Under the pieces are notes generated by a model. The model had not been told where the DNA came from, did not search any database, and was given only the letters and a program-made list of their open reading frames with translations. The position numbers and the translations under genes were made by a program. A stretch of DNA of 64,000 bases, taken from NCBI RefSeq assembly GCF_002379585.1, contig NZ_DFUE01000086.1, forward strand, positions 13,682 through 77,681, read 5' to 3'. This DNA comes from Pseudomonas sp. UBA4194 (lineage in GTDB: Bacteria; Pseudomonadota; Gammaproteobacteria; Pseudomonadales; Pseudomonadaceae). This document shows positions 7,867-18,164 of the stretch, one piece after another. How positions within the stretch are numbered: position 1 is the stretch's first letter; each line of letters starts with the position of its first letter.

Positions 7867-9181
7867 TCGCCCGGCCGAGCAGGTACTGCAACAGCCCAGC
7901 CAGCAGCAATGCTGGCAGGGTCGCGCCCACCTCGGGGTAGAGGTTGGCCAGCAGGTGATAGGTTGACAGGCCGCCCAGCCATGCCAGCAACGCGGTCCAG
8001 CGCAGCGCCGAATGGGCTGCCGGAACCGCACGCTTGCGCAGGATGAAGTGGTCCACCAGCACCACGCCGAACAGTGGCGCGAACACTGAGCCGATCAGCA
8101 ACAGGAAGTTCTGGTACTGCGCCAGCGGTGCGAAGCACGCGATCAAGGTGCACAGCACGCCGATTGCCAGGGCCAGGTGCTCGACCTTCAGACCTGACAG
8201 CAGGCTGGTGGAGACCGCAGCCGAGTGGATGTCTGCGAAGGCGTTTTCGGACTCGTCCAGCAGGATCAGCAGCAGCGGTATACCCAGGCCCGCGCCGGCC
8301 AGTGCCAACAGCAGCGCATTGACTTCGCCGCTCGGGGCGAAGGCCAGGGTGTAGGCCACGCCCAGGCTCATCAGCCAGAAATTGCCGATGAAGAAGCCCA
8401 CCGCCGTGCCGCCGAATACGCTGCGCGCCCGCTTGCCGAAGCGCGAGTAGTCGGCGATCAGTGGCAGCCAGGACAGCGGCATGGCGATGGCGATGTCGAA
8501 GCCCACGGCCAAGGGCATGGAGCCGTCACCGGCGGTGTTCCACAACGCAACCAGATCGGCCTTGGCAAACAGGTTCCAGGTCAGCCACAGGCAGGCGCCC
8601 AGCAGCAGCCAGATCCCCCATTTGCGCAAGACCTTGCGCACGAAGGTCAGCGGGCCGGTCACCGCCAGCAGCGTGGCAAGGCCGCCGAACAGCACGGTCC
8701 AGAGCAGTGGGCTGGTCCACAGGCTACCGTCGCCGAAGGCCCGTGCGCCCAGCAGACTGGCGGCGTCGCGCATGACGATGATTTCGAACGAGCCCCAGCC
8801 GATCAGTTGCAGCAGGTTGAGCAGCGCTGGCGCACTGGCGCCGCCGCGGCCCAGGGTCAGGCGCAGGGCAGCCATGGCGGACAGGCCGGTGTCGCTGCCG
8901 ATGACGGCTACCGAGGCCAGCAGCAAGACGCCGACCAGGGTGCCGCAGGCAATGGCCGCCAACGCGCCGGACAGGCCCAGACCGGGGGCCAGCAAGGCGC
9001 CGGTCTGCAGCACCATGAGGCCGACGCCCAGGGAGAACCACAACGAGAACAGATCACGGCCGCCCAGTACGCGCTGGGCGGTGGGGACCGCTAGATCGGG
9101 GGAGTAGCTGTTGGGGGTGGTCAATTTGGGGATGCTCGGGTGGGTGGTTGGGTTTGGGGTGGTGGTGAAGGGTCCCCTCAC
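7835..9181 (-). CDS. cytX: Putative hydroxymethylpyrimidine transporter CytX (NCS1 family)
   Basis: A protein of up to 448 aa with about 12 hydrophobic helices and the NCS1 permease features RVLGGRDLFSLWFSLGVG near the N-terminus and ADYSRFGKRARSVFGG in the middle, as in cytosine permeases. The CytX subgroup is linked to thiamine genes and is thought to import the pyrimidine precursor HMP. It directly follows thiC, so the TPP riboswitch upstream of thiC probably controls both. The start is uncertain: GTG at 9181 falls inside a palindromic repeat with GGGAGAGGG upstream, while TTG at 9124 would drop 19 residues of poor conservation but has no ribosome site. Confidence 0.85.
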   Translation of the reverse strand: MRGPFTTTPNPTTHPSIPKLTTPNSYSPDLAVPTAQRVLGGRDLFSLWFSLGVGLMVLQTGALLAPGLGLSGALAAIACGTLVGVLLLASVAVIGSDTGLSAMAALRLTLGRGGASAPALLNLLQLIGWGSFEIIVMRDAASLLGARAFGDGSLWTSPLLWTVLFGGLATLLAVTGPLTFVRKVLRKWGIWLLLGACLWLTWNLFAKADLVALWNTAGDGSMPLAVGFDIAIAMPLSWLPLIADYSRFGKRARSVFGGTAVGFFIGNFWLMSLGVAYTLAFAPSGEVNALLLALAGAGLGIPLLLILLDESENAFADIHSAAVSTSLLSGLKVEHLALAIGVLCTLIACFAPLAQYQNFLLLIGSVFAPLFGVVLVDHFILRKRAVPAAHSALRWTALLAWLGGLSTYHLLANLYPEVGATLPALLLAGLLQYLLGRAISRGPETAQA

Positions 9182-9235
9182 CCCAGCCCTCTCCCTGAGG
9201 GAGAGGGGGCTAAAAGCCGTTGGGGAGAGGGGACC
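9171..9235. repeat. Palindromic repeat family D between thiC and cytX
   Basis: A 65-nt hairpin-forming element: outer arms GGTCCCCTCACCCCA and TGGGGAGAGGGGACC, with an inner palindrome CCTCTCCCTGAGGGAGAGG. Related copies lie beyond tolC (split by the insertion sequence) and after srkA. It lies within the probable thiC-cytX message and covers the likely cytX ribosome site. Confidence 0.85.
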
Positions 9236-9243
9236 AGACGCCG

Positions 9244-11148
<1,905 letters not shown>

Positions 11149-11310
11149 CACAGGCTCTCCAGACAGCATCCAGCAGTGGAATGTCGGAGCGAACCTGAAA
11201 GGCACGGACGCACCCTGTGAACGGATGCTGTGCTTGTACGAGAGGTGCTGTGCAAAAAATGCGCAATATCCCGGACGAAGCACAAGAGGACTCGCCGGGA
11301 GGACGAGAAA

Positions 11311-11398
11311 TCTTGTTCCCTACGCAGGCGCTAACCTGATCAGGTTCAACGGGATCCGGATTATCCGATCTCAGCCTCTTCGCAAGGCACCCCGACAA
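11311..11398 (-). promoter_or_regulatory. TPP (THI-box) riboswitch
   Basis: Read on the minus strand, the leader contains the hallmark segments in order: GGGGTGCC, GGCTGAGAT, then TTGAACCTGATCAGGTTA and GCGTAGGGAACAAG, forming the P3/P2 and P5/P4 helices of the thiamine pyrophosphate aptamer. It lies in the 400-nt gap between thiC and tolC, about 160 nt upstream of the thiC ATG. In gammaproteobacteria this element represses thiC when TPP is abundant. The switching hairpin would lie between about 11150 and 11310. No separate gene is visible in this gap. Confidence 0.96.
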
Positions 11399-11478
11399 GA
11401 ACGTGCACAGCATAGACGCCCTGGGCAGGGAACGCCAAGCCCCGCGTGCATGTCTGGATAATTGGCCGGTCTGCCCGA

Positions 11479-11507
11479 TTGTTGCCAGACCCGCCGCGAT
11501 CTACACT
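11479..11507 (+). promoter_or_regulatory. Likely sigma-70 promoter of tolC
   Basis: TTGTTG (11479-11484) and TACACT (11502-11507) are spaced by 17 nt, with a start site expected near 11514. An AAGGA ribosome site follows 7 nt before the tolC ATG. It lies upstream of, and divergent from, the thiC leader. Confidence 0.55.
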
Positions 11508-11548
11508 CGCCCTGCCCCAGACACTCTTTTCAGACCAAGGATTGCCCC

Positions 11549-12988
11549 ATGCTGCGCACACTCTCGCTGGCCCTGGCCGTTTCCAGTGCAATTCCAGGCC
11601 TGGCATTGGCGCAACAGGCGCCGCTGGCGAGCATGACCGACCTGGTCAGCGTCTACCAGGAAGCGGTGCTCAACAACGCCGACCTCGCTGCCTCTCGCGC
11701 CGACTATGCGGCCCGCAGCGAACTGGTGCCCCAGGCCCGCGCCGGGCTGCTGCCCAACCTGTCCGGTGGCATGGACGTGAACAACACCCGCACATCGCTG
11801 GATCAGCCCTCGGCGGTGTACAACCGCAGCGGCACCTCGTACCGCGCACAACTGAGCCAGCCCTTGTTCCGCGCCGACCGCTGGTTCCAGCTCAAGGCCG
11901 CCAAGGCCGTGGATGAGCAGGCGGCACTGGAGCTTTCGGCCACCGAGCAGAATCTGATCCTGCAAAGCGCCGAGAGCTACTTTTCCGTGTTGCGCGCGCA
12001 AGATAACCTGGCCACCGCCAGGGCCGAGGAAAACGCCTTCAAGCGCCAGCTGGATCAATCCCAGGAGCGCTTCAACGTCGGCCTGTCGGACAAGACCGAC
12101 ACCCTGCAATCCCAGGCCAGCTACGACACTGCGCGGGCCAATCGGATCATTGCCCAGCGCCAGGTGGACGACGCGTTCCAGGCGCTGATCACCCTGACCA
12201 ACCGCGAGTACAACTCGATTCAGGGCATCGTCCACACATTGCCGGTGCTGGCGCCGATTCCCAACGACGCGCGGGCCTGGGTGGACACGGCGTCACAGCA
12301 GAACCTCAACCTGCAGGCCAGCAACTACGCCGTTGATGCCGCCGAAGAAACCCTGCGCCAGCGCAAGGCCGGGCACGCGCCCACGGTGGACGCCGTGGCG
12401 CAGTATCAGAAGGGTGACAACGACAATCTGGGGTTCAGCAACCCGGCGCCTATCCAGGGCGTGTCCTACGGCAGCGACGTGTCCCAGCGCAGCATCGGCG
12501 TACAGGTGAACATCCCGATCTACAGTGGCGGACTGACCAGCTCCCAGGTACGCGAGGCGTACGCACGGCTGACCCAGAGCGAGCAGCAACGCGAGAGCCT
12601 GCGCCGCCAGGTGGTGGAAAACACCCGCAACCTGCACCGGGCGGTGAACACCGATGTGGAGCAGGTACAGGCGCGCAAGCAGTCGATCATCTCCAACCAG
12701 AGTTCGGTAGAGGCCACCGAGATCGGCTATCAGGTGGGTACGCGCAATATCGTCGATGTACTGGATGCCCAGCGCCAGCTGTATGCCTCGGTACGCGACT
12801 ACAACAACACGCGCTACGACTACATTCTCGACAACCTGCGGTTGAAACAGGCGGCGGGGACATTGAGCCCGGGGGATCTGCAGGATCTGGCGCGGTACCT
12901 CAAGGCTGACTACAACCCGGACAAGGACTTCCTCCCGCCGGATCTGGCGAAGGCAGCGCAGGCGTTGTTGAAGCCGGCGGGGAAGTAG
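11549..12988 (+). CDS. tolC: TolC family outer-membrane efflux channel
   Basis: A 479-aa outer-membrane factor. The Sec signal peptide is MLRTLSLALAVSSAIPGLALA. The body has two OEP repeats rich in coiled-coil (about residues 25-220 and 230-450), and ends with the expected second-repeat motif YQVGTRNIVDVLDAQRQLY. It would serve as the exit duct for type I secretion and RND or ABC efflux. AAGGA is 7 nt before the ATG; a longer reading frame upstream has no signal-peptide character. Divergent from thiC. Its downstream repeat/terminator region is interrupted by an IS481 element. Confidence 0.94.
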   Translation: MLRTLSLALAVSSAIPGLALAQQAPLASMTDLVSVYQEAVLNNADLAASRADYAARSELVPQARAGLLPNLSGGMDVNNTRTSLDQPSAVYNRSGTSYRAQLSQPLFRADRWFQLKAAKAVDEQAALELSATEQNLILQSAESYFSVLRAQDNLATARAEENAFKRQLDQSQERFNVGLSDKTDTLQSQASYDTARANRIIAQRQVDDAFQALITLTNREYNSIQGIVHTLPVLAPIPNDARAWVDTASQQNLNLQASNYAVDAAEETLRQRKAGHAPTVDAVAQYQKGDNDNLGFSNPAPIQGVSYGSDVSQRSIGVQVNIPIYSGGLTSSQVREAYARLTQSEQQRESLRRQVVENTRNLHRAVNTDVEQVQARKQSIISNQSSVEATEIGYQVGTRNIVDVLDAQRQLYASVRDYNNTRYDYILDNLRLKQAAGTLSPGDLQDLARYLKADYNPDKDFLPPDLAKAAQALLKPAGK

Positions 12989-13020
12989 GGTGGGGGATGT
13001 GGGGGGATGGGTGGCGTCTG

Positions 13021-13115
13021 GTCCCCTCACCCCAGCCCTCTCCCTGGGGGAGAGGGAGCTAAAAGCAGATCACCTATATCCGCAACACCACCGTACTGCC
13101 CCCTCTCCCTCAGGG
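13021..13115. repeat. Palindromic repeat family D, left part, interrupted by IS
   Basis: A family D unit starts just after tolC (GGTCCCCTCACCCCAGCC...), followed by about 45 nt of spacer and the left arm of an inverted partner (CCCCCTCTCCCT CAGGG). The right arm of the partner continues at 14411 beyond the insertion sequence. The intact element would be a pair of inverted repeats able to form a long hairpin, possibly ending tolC transcription. Confidence 0.8.
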
Positions 13116-14410
13116 TGTTCGTACCGGAGACATGGTGGACACTTTTTCCCCCCTCGTTCGGAGACATGGTGGACAGTTAGCGGAGCGATTTCCCTGATAT
13201 TACAGTCTTGGCCTGCCTGTCAATTTGAGCGATACGATGTCCTGCCCACAGGACATCGTATTTGCCATCTTCACGACCTTCCATGATCCCAACCCGCTCT
13301 CCGATAAAGGCTCTGCCCAAGCGCAGCACACAGCCCTCCCAGTAGATTTCTCCCTTGCCTTGGACCTTCCTTACATCAGCGCCCCGGTCGTACTCGATTT
13401 CTGGCTGGTGCTCCTGGTAACGCCGCAGACTGGGCGTGTAGCGCGACGCCGGTACCATCAGCCCGATCGATTCGTGGGGACGCTCGTTGTTGTACATCTC
13501 TCGCCAGATATCCAGCGTCTGCTGCGCGGTCACCAGATCGATCAGGCAAAGCCTGTCGAGTAACTCCATTTTCAGTGAGCCGTGTAACCGCTCAAGCTTG
13601 CCTTGAGTTTGAGGGTGATAAGGGCGCGAGTGCCCGACCTGTATGCCTTGGCGCATGAGCCAGACTTCAAGCCAGGTGTAGGCGTCAGGCTCGTCGCCCC
13701 AAGGCGCGCCGTTGTCCATCATCATGCGCCTGGGAAGCCCGCTACGGCGGAACAGCTCGATCAGATGGCCCTGCACAGTGCGCGCTCGCTCGTCGCCACA
13801 GGCCGCGATCGCCAAGGAAAAGCGGGAGTGGTCATCCAGCACGGTCAGGGGATGGCAGCGACCAACGCGCATCGGCACGTGGCCCTTGAAGTCCATCTGC
13901 CACAGGTCATTGGGTCGCTCATGCTCGAAGCGGATAAACGGCTTGATAAGCGCGGCAGCTGGATCTATGCGCTCGTTGCGTTTAAGGATGGCGTGCACCG
14001 TACTGACGGCGGGCATTGCGTGGTTGCGCGCCTCAAGGAAGCTTTTGAGCTTGCGAGCGCCCCAGCCTGGGTGCTCGATGTTGAGCGCAAGGATGAGTCG
14101 CTCGGCCTCGACAGTGGACTGATTAGGTGAGGACCGCGGACGCCGAGAGCGCTCCTCCAACCCTTTCTCCCCGAGACTCTCGAATCGACGAAGCAACTTG
14201 TAGCCAGTCGTGGGACTGATACTGAACTGCTTGCACAGGGCCCTGAGGTTAGCTCCAGGGGCCTGCGCCAACGATACGAATGCGGTGCGAAGTTGCACGG
14301 CGGACACCTCTTTCCAAGACACATCACATCTCCTAGTGAGCGATGCGTCATATTAAAAAGTGTCCACCATGTGTCCGAACAATGTGTCCACCATGTCCCC
14401 GGTACGAACA
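13116..14410 (-). mobile_element. Complete IS481-family insertion sequence
   Basis: A 1295-bp element with 27-nt terminal inverted repeats (13116-13142 and 14384-14410, one mismatch, beginning TGTTCGTACC). Each end also carries a second internal copy of the repeat (13156-13174 and 14362-14380), which may be extra transposase sites. It is flanked by a 5-bp direct duplication CAGGG (13111-13115 and 14411-14415), so it arrived by a simple transposition and looks recent. It holds one transposase gene on the minus strand and no cargo. Confidence 0.93.
13177..14322 (-). CDS. IS481 family transposase
   Basis: A 381-aa DDE transposase. An N-terminal helix-turn-helix (about residues 20-60, CKQFSISPTTGYKLLRRF) is followed by the integrase core with Asp144 (WQMDFKGH), Asp203 (MMMDNGAPW) and Glu244 (QGKLERLHG), giving the spacing D-58-D-40-E. 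This is typical of IS481, not IS3, because a single frame encodes the whole enzyme. The C-terminal tail has the DUF-like ADVRKVQGKGEIYWEG segment seen in longer IS481 members. No frameshift or stop is seen, so it is probably active. Confidence 0.95.
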   Translation of the reverse strand: MSWKEVSAVQLRTAFVSLAQAPGANLRALCKQFSISPTTGYKLLRRFESLGEKGLEERSRRPRSSPNQSTVEAERLILALNIEHPGWGARKLKSFLEARNHAMPAVSTVHAILKRNERIDPAAALIKPFIRFEHERPNDLWQMDFKGHVPMRVGRCHPLTVLDDHSRFSLAIAACGDERARTVQGHLIELFRRSGLPRRMMMDNGAPWGDEPDAYTWLEVWLMRQGIQVGHSRPYHPQTQGKLERLHGSLKMELLDRLCLIDLVTAQQTLDIWREMYNNERPHESIGLMVPASRYTPSLRRYQEHQPEIEYDRGADVRKVQGKGEIYWEGCVLRLGRAFIGERVGIMEGREDGKYDVLWAGHRIAQIDRQAKTVISGKSLR

Positions 14411-14445
14411 CAGGGAGAGGGCTGGGGTGAGGGGATCAGACCCCA
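14411..14445. repeat. Palindromic repeat family D, right arm beyond the IS
   Basis: Begins with the target duplicate CAGGG and continues AGAGGGCTGGGGTGAGGGG, the inverse of the arm seen at 13021. Joining it to 13115 restores an uninterrupted palindrome CCCTCTCCCTCAGGGAGAGGG. The rest of the gap up to 14672 holds one terminator hairpin and about 170 nt in which nothing else was recognised. Confidence 0.8.
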
Positions 14446-14474
14446 CCGATCCAAACCCAAACCCCAGAAAAAAG

Positions 14475-14498
14475 AAAACCCCGCCGAAGCGGGGTTTT
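14475..14498 (-). terminator. Rho-independent terminator
   Basis: AAAACCCCGC and GCGGGGTTTT arms around a short CGAA loop. On the minus strand the stem is followed by TTTTCTTTTTT, so it most likely ends the acyl-CoA dehydrogenase transcript that stops at 14673. It could also act for tolC on the plus strand, though with a weaker tail. Confidence 0.85.
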
Positions 14499-14672
14499 GC
14501 AGACTGTTTCCCAAGACATCCATTTCCATCCGCCACCCTGGCAGAAATCCTACGTGTCCCTGTTATCTCTAGGCGCATCCTGCGCTACGTCCTTGGAAAC
14601 AAGATTAACTTCGGATCCAATCCAGCGATATAGCCAAACGACACCACGATATGTAAGCCAAAGCTTACATCG

Positions 14673-16451
14673 TTAGAACTGCTCCGCTTCCAGGTGAAAC
14701 AGCGACTCGCTCCCGGCTTTCACCGATGCCGTCAGCGAATGGATGCGTGGCAACAGCCGGGCGAAATAGAATCGTGCGGTGCCCAGCTTGCTGGCATAGA
14801 AGCTGTCCTGGGATTCCTTGCCCAGCGCCGCTCGGGCCATCAGCGCCCACATGTAGGCGTAGGCGGTGTAGCCGAACACCTGAAGATACTCCACAGACGC
14901 CGCGCCGATCTCGCTGGGGTTGCTGCGCGCTCGGTCCAGTACCCAGTTGGTCAGGTCATCGAGGTTATCCACAGCCGCTGCCAACGGTCTGCTGAACTCG
15001 GCGAGCGTGCCGTCGGCACTGGCGATGAACGCGCGCATTTCGTCGGAGAACAGCTGATAAAACGCCCCACCCGAACCCACTACCTTGCGGCCCATCAGAT
15101 CCAGAGCCTGGATGCCGTTGGTACCCTCGTAGATCTGGGTGATGCGCACGTCGCGCACCAGTTGCTCCTGACCCCATTCACGGATATAGCCATGGCCGCC
15201 GAAGATCTGCTGGCCATGCACCGTGGTTTCCAGCCCCAGGTCAGTGAGAAATGCCTTGGCCACGGGCGTCAACAGCGCCACCAGGTCTTCGGCGCGCTTG
15301 CGCGTGGCGGCATCCTCGCTGTATTTGGCCGTGTCCAGTTGCATGGCGACATAGGTGGAGAAGGCTCGACCGCCTTCGTTGCTGGCCTTCATGGTCAGCA
15401 GCATGCGGCGCACATCGGGGTGCACGATGATCGGGTCTGCGATCTGCTCCTTGTTCTGCGCACCGCTGGGCGAGCGGCTCTGCAGGCGGTCGCGGGCGTA
15501 TTCCACGGCGTTCTGATAGGAGCGCTCAGCCGACGCCAGGCCCTGGATGCCGACGCCCAGCCGCTCGTAGTTCATCATGGTGAACATGGCCGCCAGGCCC
15601 TTGTTCGGCTCGCCAACGAGGTAGCCGACAGCGCCGTCGAAGTTCATCACGCAGGTGGCCGAGGCCTGGATGCCCATCTTGTGCTCGATCGAGCCGCAGC
15701 TCACGGCGTTGCGGGCGCCCAGGCTGCCATCGGCGTTGACCATGAACTTGGGCACGAGCAACAGGGAGATACCCTTGGGGCCGGGGGGTGCGTCGGGAAG
15801 CTTGGCCAGCACCAGGTGAATGATGTTTTCGGTGAGGTCGTGCTCGCCACCGGTGATGAAGATCTTCGTGCCGCTGACCGTGTAGCTGCCGTCGGCCTGG
15901 GGTTCGGCCTTGGTGCGGATCAGGCCCAGGTCGGTGCCGGCATGGGCTTCGGTCAGGCACATGGAACCGGCCCACTGGCCCGAGTACATGTTGGGCAGGT
16001 AGGTGGCCTTGAGTTCTTCGCTGGCGTGAGCGTTGATGGACAGGCAGGCGCCGGCGGTCAGCATCGGGTAGAGGCCGAAAGCCAGGCTGGCGGAGTTGAC
16101 CATTTCCTCGACCTGCGCGGAAACCACCTTGGGCATGCCCATGCCACCGTGCTGCGGATCGCCGCCCACGCCAACCCAACCGCCTTCGGCGTAGGTGCCA
16201 TAAGCCTGGATGAAGCCGGCCGGGGTGGTGACCACGGTGTCGTTCCAGTGGCAGCCTTCCTCGTCGGCGCTGCGGCTCAGCGGCGCGATGGTTTTGCCGG
16301 TGACCTTGCCCGCCTCCTCGAGGATCGCGTCCATCGTTTCCACATCGACCGCCTCGGCCAGGCCAGGCAGTTGCGCCCACAGGCTGGCGACATCGAAAAC
16401 TTCGTTGAGAACAAAGCGCATATCGCGCAGGGGCGCTTTATAGTCAGCCAT
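14673..16451 (-). CDS. Acyl-CoA dehydrogenase with C-terminal extension domain (paralogue 1)
   Basis: A 592-aa FAD-dependent acyl-CoA dehydrogenase beginning MADYKAPLRDMRFVLNEVF. It has the N-terminal alpha, beta-barrel (MCLTEAHAGTDLGLIRTKA, VSGTKIFITGGEHDL) and C-terminal alpha domains plus the extra AcylCoA_DH_C domain of the 600-aa group that includes DmdC-like enzymes. These oxidise medium/long or methylthio acyl-CoAs; substrate cannot be read from sequence. GAGG lies 5 nt before the ATG; a longer start at 16478 is less likely. It is similar throughout to the 601-aa protein at 18165 and is separated from it only by a diguanylate cyclase gene. Confidence 0.92.
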   Translation of the reverse strand: MADYKAPLRDMRFVLNEVFDVASLWAQLPGLAEAVDVETMDAILEEAGKVTGKTIAPLSRSADEEGCHWNDTVVTTPAGFIQAYGTYAEGGWVGVGGDPQHGGMGMPKVVSAQVEEMVNSASLAFGLYPMLTAGACLSINAHASEELKATYLPNMYSGQWAGSMCLTEAHAGTDLGLIRTKAEPQADGSYTVSGTKIFITGGEHDLTENIIHLVLAKLPDAPPGPKGISLLLVPKFMVNADGSLGARNAVSCGSIEHKMGIQASATCVMNFDGAVGYLVGEPNKGLAAMFTMMNYERLGVGIQGLASAERSYQNAVEYARDRLQSRSPSGAQNKEQIADPIIVHPDVRRMLLTMKASNEGGRAFSTYVAMQLDTAKYSEDAATRKRAEDLVALLTPVAKAFLTDLGLETTVHGQQIFGGHGYIREWGQEQLVRDVRITQIYEGTNGIQALDLMGRKVVGSGGAFYQLFSDEMRAFIASADGTLAEFSRPLAAAVDNLDDLTNWVLDRARSNPSEIGAASVEYLQVFGYTAYAYMWALMARAALGKESQDSFYASKLGTARFYFARLLPRIHSLTASVKAGSESLFHLEAEQF

Positions 16452-16530
16452 GGCAACCTCGCAAAGGAATCGGGACACGGAATGGCGCCAGTGTAGCCCA
16501 ACAACTTTTTGGAGACATAGCGTCCGTTTA

Positions 16531-16554
16531 TGACTGATAGGTCAGGATCAGTCA
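16531..16554. promoter_or_regulatory. Inverted repeat upstream of the acyl-CoA dehydrogenase (possible operator)
   Basis: TGACTGAT (16531-16538) and ATCAGTCA (16547-16554) form a perfect 8-bp inverted repeat with an 8-nt spacer, about 80 nt before the start codon at 16451. The size suits a dimeric regulator site, but no known regulator motif was matched. Confidence 0.35.
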
Positions 16555-16583
16555 GGGGTTGGGTGGGGGATCTTGCGGACGCC

Positions 16584-16682
16584 ATCGCGGGTAGAACCCG
16601 CTCCCACAGAGGGGGTTGTGTAAACCCTGCAAATGGACCAGGCCCACCCAAATCCCCTGTGGGAGCGGGTTCTACCCGCGAT
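16584..16682. repeat. Inverted pair of REP elements (family A)
   Basis: Copies at 16584-16608 and 16658-16682 in opposite orientation with a 49-nt spacer. They lie between the 3' end of the diguanylate cyclase gene and the start of the acyl-CoA dehydrogenase gene and may cap the upstream transcript. Confidence 0.9.
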
Positions 16683-16719
16683 GGGGCCGGAACAGACAAC
16701 GGATGCCCCCTCCTGCCGA

Positions 16720-17994
16720 TCAGTGCCTGACCGCTCCCCGCCGGTTCTGCTGGAAGGCCACCACGCAGTTACGCCCTGCGCTCTTGGCCGAGTACAGCGC
16801 CTGGTCAGCGGACTTGAGCACCTCTTCCGGCCCCCGGTGTTCCAGCAGGCGCTCGGCACCGCCGATACTGATGGTCACCGACACACTGTCCGAGCCGGCA
16901 CCGCGGCGGCGTTGGCGACCCTGCTGGTCATCATTGGGGCGATCGGCGTTGCGCAGCCGAATGTTATAGGTGGCGATCGACTCGCGCACCGCCTCCAAGT
17001 GCGGCAGGCACTCTTCCAGGGTCTTGCCAGCGAATACCAGGGCGAACTCCTCGCCGCCATAGCGATAGGCGCGTCCGCCGCCGGTCACCTTGGACAGCTT
17101 GCTGGCCACCAGCCGCAACACCTGATCGCCGACGTCATGACCATGGGTGTCGTTGAATTTCTTGAAGTGATCCACATCCGTCATCGCCAGCACATAGTTG
17201 CGCCCCAACCGCTGCATCCGCTCGTTCAACGCTCGGCGTCCCGGCAACCCCGTCAGCTCGTCGCGAAAAGCCATTTGATAGGCCTCGTGGGCCACCGCCA
17301 CGGCGATCATCAACATGACCTGGCTGCACATGATGTTGAGCGTGAACGGCAGGATGAAGGTTTTCGGCAGGGCCCAGAACAGGCCCAGCAGACCTACCCA
17401 CTGCGCCGCATGCAAGGGCCGCGGCTGGCGCACGTACTGCACCGCAAGCACCACGAAGGCGATGAAGAACGTTGGGTAGGCCAACTGGATCAGGCTCATC
17501 CATTGACCGTGCAGGGCGGGCCAGCGAATTTCTGCCAGCCAGTTGAGCAAGGGCTCGGGGAAGCTCTGTTCCAGCCCCAGGGCCACACCGCCCACGGCCA
17601 GCAACACGGCAACCCGCGCGACCATGTCCTGGAACAGGTGCGTGCGTTCCTGCCAGGCCGCGTACAGCCCATACAGGATCGGCAGCAGCAAGCAGCACAG
17701 ATGGAACACCACGGCGGCGTCGTCGCGCAGGCTCGCATTGTCACGGTAGTAGTCGGTCTGGGTGTCGAGCAGGTAGTAGGCGATATACACCGTCGCCATC
17801 AGAAACAGTTCGCGCTGGCGACGGTATACGGCGCAGTACGTACCGCCGAGCAGCAGCACCAAGGTGGGCAGCACATTGAACAGTGACGTGAAGAACACAT
17901 TCAGATCACGGACGTAAGCGGCCGCCAACCCGGCCAGCAGCAACAGCAGCGAGGGCAGGAAGTGGCTCAGACGTATGGCGGTTGAACGTGGCAA
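16720..17994 (-). CDS. Membrane diguanylate cyclase (GGDEF)
   Basis: A protein of about 424 aa with six or more hydrophobic segments (the first being LSHFLPSLLLLLAGLAAAYV) followed by a cytosolic GGDEF domain. The catalytic signature is YRYGGEEFAL, with FRDELTGLPGRRALNE and MTDVDHFKKFND upstream, so c-di-GMP synthesis is expected. The usual RxxD product-inhibition site is absent (TGGG stands there). The start is inferred as TTG at 17994, 7 nt after GGAG. An ATG at 18078 would add 28 residues that do not look conserved and has no ribosome site. It lies between two paralogous acyl-CoA dehydrogenases on the same strand. Confidence 0.9.
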   Translation of the reverse strand: MPRSTAIRLSHFLPSLLLLLAGLAAAYVRDLNVFFTSLFNVLPTLVLLLGGTYCAVYRRQRELFLMATVYIAYYLLDTQTDYYRDNASLRDDAAVVFHLCCLLLPILYGLYAAWQERTHLFQDMVARVAVLLAVGGVALGLEQSFPEPLLNWLAEIRWPALHGQWMSLIQLAYPTFFIAFVVLAVQYVRQPRPLHAAQWVGLLGLFWALPKTFILPFTLNIMCSQVMLMIAVAVAHEAYQMAFRDELTGLPGRRALNERMQRLGRNYVLAMTDVDHFKKFNDTHGHDVGDQVLRLVASKLSKVTGGGRAYRYGGEEFALVFAGKTLEECLPHLEAVRESIATYNIRLRNADRPNDDQQGRQRRRGAGSDSVSVTISIGGAERLLEHRGPEEVLKSADQALYSAKSAGRNCVVAFQQNRRGAVRH

Positions 17995-18085
17995 GGGTTT
18001 GCTCCGACCCGGCAGATCCAGTATGGCATTGTGCCTGCATTTGTATCGGCCGGGTGCGGAAATTGTTGAATCATGCAAACCAAAA

Positions 18086-18132
18086 CGGCGGTGACCGCAG
18101 CGATGGCTTGCGCCCCGCTGCGGTCACCGCCG
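18086..18132 (-). terminator. Strong hairpin terminator after the acyl-CoA dehydrogenase
   Basis: A perfect 17-bp inverted repeat (18086-18102 and 18116-18132) with a 13-nt loop, followed on the minus strand by TTTTGGTTTG. It should end the transcript of the gene that stops at 18165 before the diguanylate cyclase gene. Confidence 0.8.
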
Positions 18133-18164
18133 CATGAACCTGCCCAGGCAGGTCAAAGCCGCCG

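Noticed and set aside
13116..14410. IS481 element as the direct cause of the suspected inversion
   Set aside because: Matching CAGGG duplicates on both sides indicate a simple insertion; recombination between two IS copies would usually leave unmatched flanks.
14961..14969. Extra TTATCCACA (DnaA box) matches, also near 33512 and 61548
   Set aside because: They are single copies inside coding sequence without clustering.
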